Assembly (NCBI GenBank): GCA_015485455.1
Contig: WFTN01000280.1
Location: 1-5,612 of the forward strand
Source of the DNA: Planctomycetota bacterium
Lineage (GTDB): Bacteria; Planctomycetota; GCA-002687715; DRQF01
Direction of reading: 5' to 3'
DNA length: 5,612 bases
Shown here: positions 4,722 through 5,612 of the stretch, piece by piece
How the letters are laid out: each line of letters starts with the position of its first letter
Position numbering within the stretch: position 1 is the first letter of the stretch
Made by a program: the position numbers and the translations under genes
The notes under the pieces: model-generated
The model's input: the letters and a program-made list of their open reading frames with translations, nothing else
Databases searched by the model: none
Told to the model about the DNA's origin: nothing

Positions 4722-5612
4722 ATGATTCAAGCTCTCAAGCTCTCAAGCTCTCAAGCTCTCAAGTAATCTAGCAGTTCTCGTGCTGCTATTTTCCTGCTCT
4801 ATTGCACTCGGCCAGAACACACAGTGCCCTCCTCAGGTCGATGATGGCATGGATTCAAACCCACCCCATCGTTTCGAATGCCTTGGCAGTGCCAGTCCCA
4901 TTGCGCCAGTGATCCCAGTGGCAGGAAACGGCATAGCCGATATGCCGCCGGTCATCATCACAACTTCAACCTATGCTGTGTTTAACGAATGCTCAGTGCA
5001 GTCATCCGAAGCCCTTGGTGTCACGACAGTCACCACGACTGAAGTCAGTCCCGCGCTCTTATGCGCGGAAGAGAAGAATGTGACCATCGCAACGACAAAC
5101 GTGATATTCATAGGCACAGCCAAACTTTCTCGTACATGGATGAACAGCTCAGGGACTAGGCAAACTTGGCGCTTTCTCTACCATTCAATGTCCATGTGGC
5201 TCACTAACCCCACTTCACTACCCAACATCTTGGCTCTCGTACCTCCCTGTCGCTTCTACCAACCTCTCACCAACTGTGCAAACCCAGGTCTTAACCCGTA
5301 TCCGGCTTTTGGTGACCCACCGTTCTTCAAAGGTCACATCGACTATTCCTGTTCGCTGGTAAACGGAGTGCCAGAATGGAAAGTCAGAGTTAGCCTCAGT
5401 CACCACAACGGTTGTACGAGCCACATTGACCAGCCGTTCTTCAACGGCCAAGCAATCCCTGATTTAACTTGCAACGCCACCGCAAGACACAACAACCAGA
5501 GTTTTCATTTCGCCGCTCCCGATTCCTTTTCTTGGCTCAACAACATTGCTGTTGATGCTGTGCCCACACACTTTTCGACTGCCGGTGTATCGAACCACGA
5601 AATCCGTAGCAC
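4722..5612 (+). CDS. Secreted cysteine-rich protein of unknown family, 5' part; frame interrupted at the octamer repeat (phase-OFF)
   Basis: From ATG 4722 the present frame reads MIQALKLSSSQALK and stops at TAA 4764. A second frame, open from 4726 to the window edge with no stop and no ATG near its beginning, encodes the rest. Its upstream in-frame stop is TGA 4723-4725, overlapping the ATG. Joined by one more 8-base unit, the protein would begin MIQALKLSSSQALKLSSNL and continue AVLVLLFSCSIALGQ, a good signal peptide with lysines in the n-region and likely cleavage after ALG. The visible mature part, about 265 residues, has nine cysteines (38, 56, 93, 117, 179, 188, 213, 234, 253 in ON numbering), a Thr/Val-rich segment (83-130), and then aromatic-rich motifs such as GHIDYSC (207-213) and SLSHHNGCTSHID (227-239). 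I do not recognise the family. The even cysteine spread and export signal suggest a disulfide-stabilised extracellular protein. The codon bias (many C-ending codons) and the 284 uninterrupted codons argue that the ORF is under selection and not a dead gene. Weak internal starts (GTG 4780, ATG 4840) would destroy or skip the signal peptide. Confidence -1.
4727..4763 (+). repeat. Octanucleotide tandem repeat in the signal-peptide coding region (putative phase-variation tract)
   Basis: Four perfect TCAAGCTC units plus TCAAG (37 bases) start three bases after ATG 4722. The period breaks at 4726 and 4764. Since 8 leaves remainder 2 on division by 3, each change of copy number shifts the frame, and every frame of the tract encodes the stop-free cycle A-L-K-L-S-S-S-Q. 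From the ATG to codon GCA 4771 of the long ORF is 49 bases. One extra unit (57) or two fewer (33) gives an in-frame fusion, so the sequenced copy number is OFF. Confidence -1.

Noticed and set aside
5051..5068. Perfect 6-bp GC-rich stem CCGCGC/GCGCGG with a 6-base loop.
   Set aside because: It lies deep inside the open frame of the exported protein with no T-run, and short stems like this are expected by chance.
1..5612. tRNA, rRNA, riboswitch or replication-origin sequences.
   Set aside because: I saw no cloverleaf, conserved rRNA segment, aptamer-like leader or iteron/DnaA-box cluster. Both leaders are too short for a typical riboswitch.

Overview
The window looks like part of a secretome-rich region from an environmental bacterium with moderate GC. 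Nearly every readable gene starts with an export signal. The large G8/parallel beta-helix protein and the LamG-like neighbour would suit a planctomycete or a similar bacterium with many giant secreted proteins, but this assignment is an inference and no marker gene confirms it.

Layout. On the minus strand, an apparent two-gene operon covers 1-3438. A sigma70-like promoter (3466-3495) precedes a large G8-domain, CEMIP/TMEM2-like secreted protein (277-3438). After 33 bases comes the start of a secreted or lipoprotein LamG-like protein (1-243), which is cut by the window edge. Between about 3692 and 4039 lies a decayed C-terminal piece of an IS91-type (Y2) transposase on the minus strand. It has frameshifts and an in-frame stop. 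On the plus strand, 4023-4643 is an open frame whose middle part looks like the tail of a secreted protein. A strong hairpin follows at 4536-4563. From 4640 a new plus-strand unit begins: promoter, Shine-Dalgarno, ATG at 4722, then a secreted cysteine-rich protein of unknown family that runs off the right edge.

The main observation is that both intact-looking secreted genes carry a short tandem repeat in the signal-peptide coding sequence, directly after a well-placed Shine-Dalgarno/ATG. The G8 gene has about 5.4 copies of a 7-base unit (3326-3363). The plus-strand gene has about 4.6 copies of an 8-base unit (4727-4763). In both, the ATG with the good ribosome site is out of frame with the long downstream ORF, and in both the frame is restored by gaining one unit or losing two. 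This is the architecture of a slipped-strand phase-variation switch, similar in principle to the CTCTT repeats in the leader of neisserial opa genes. Both loci are OFF in this sequence. Because 7 and 8 are not multiples of 3, each repeat reads as the same stop-free peptide cycle in all three frames (VSCLVSR and ALKLSSSQ). Changes in copy number can therefore switch the gene without destroying the signal peptide. The frame arithmetic is read directly from the sequence. The biological switching is inferred, and repeat length errors in assembly are the main alternative.
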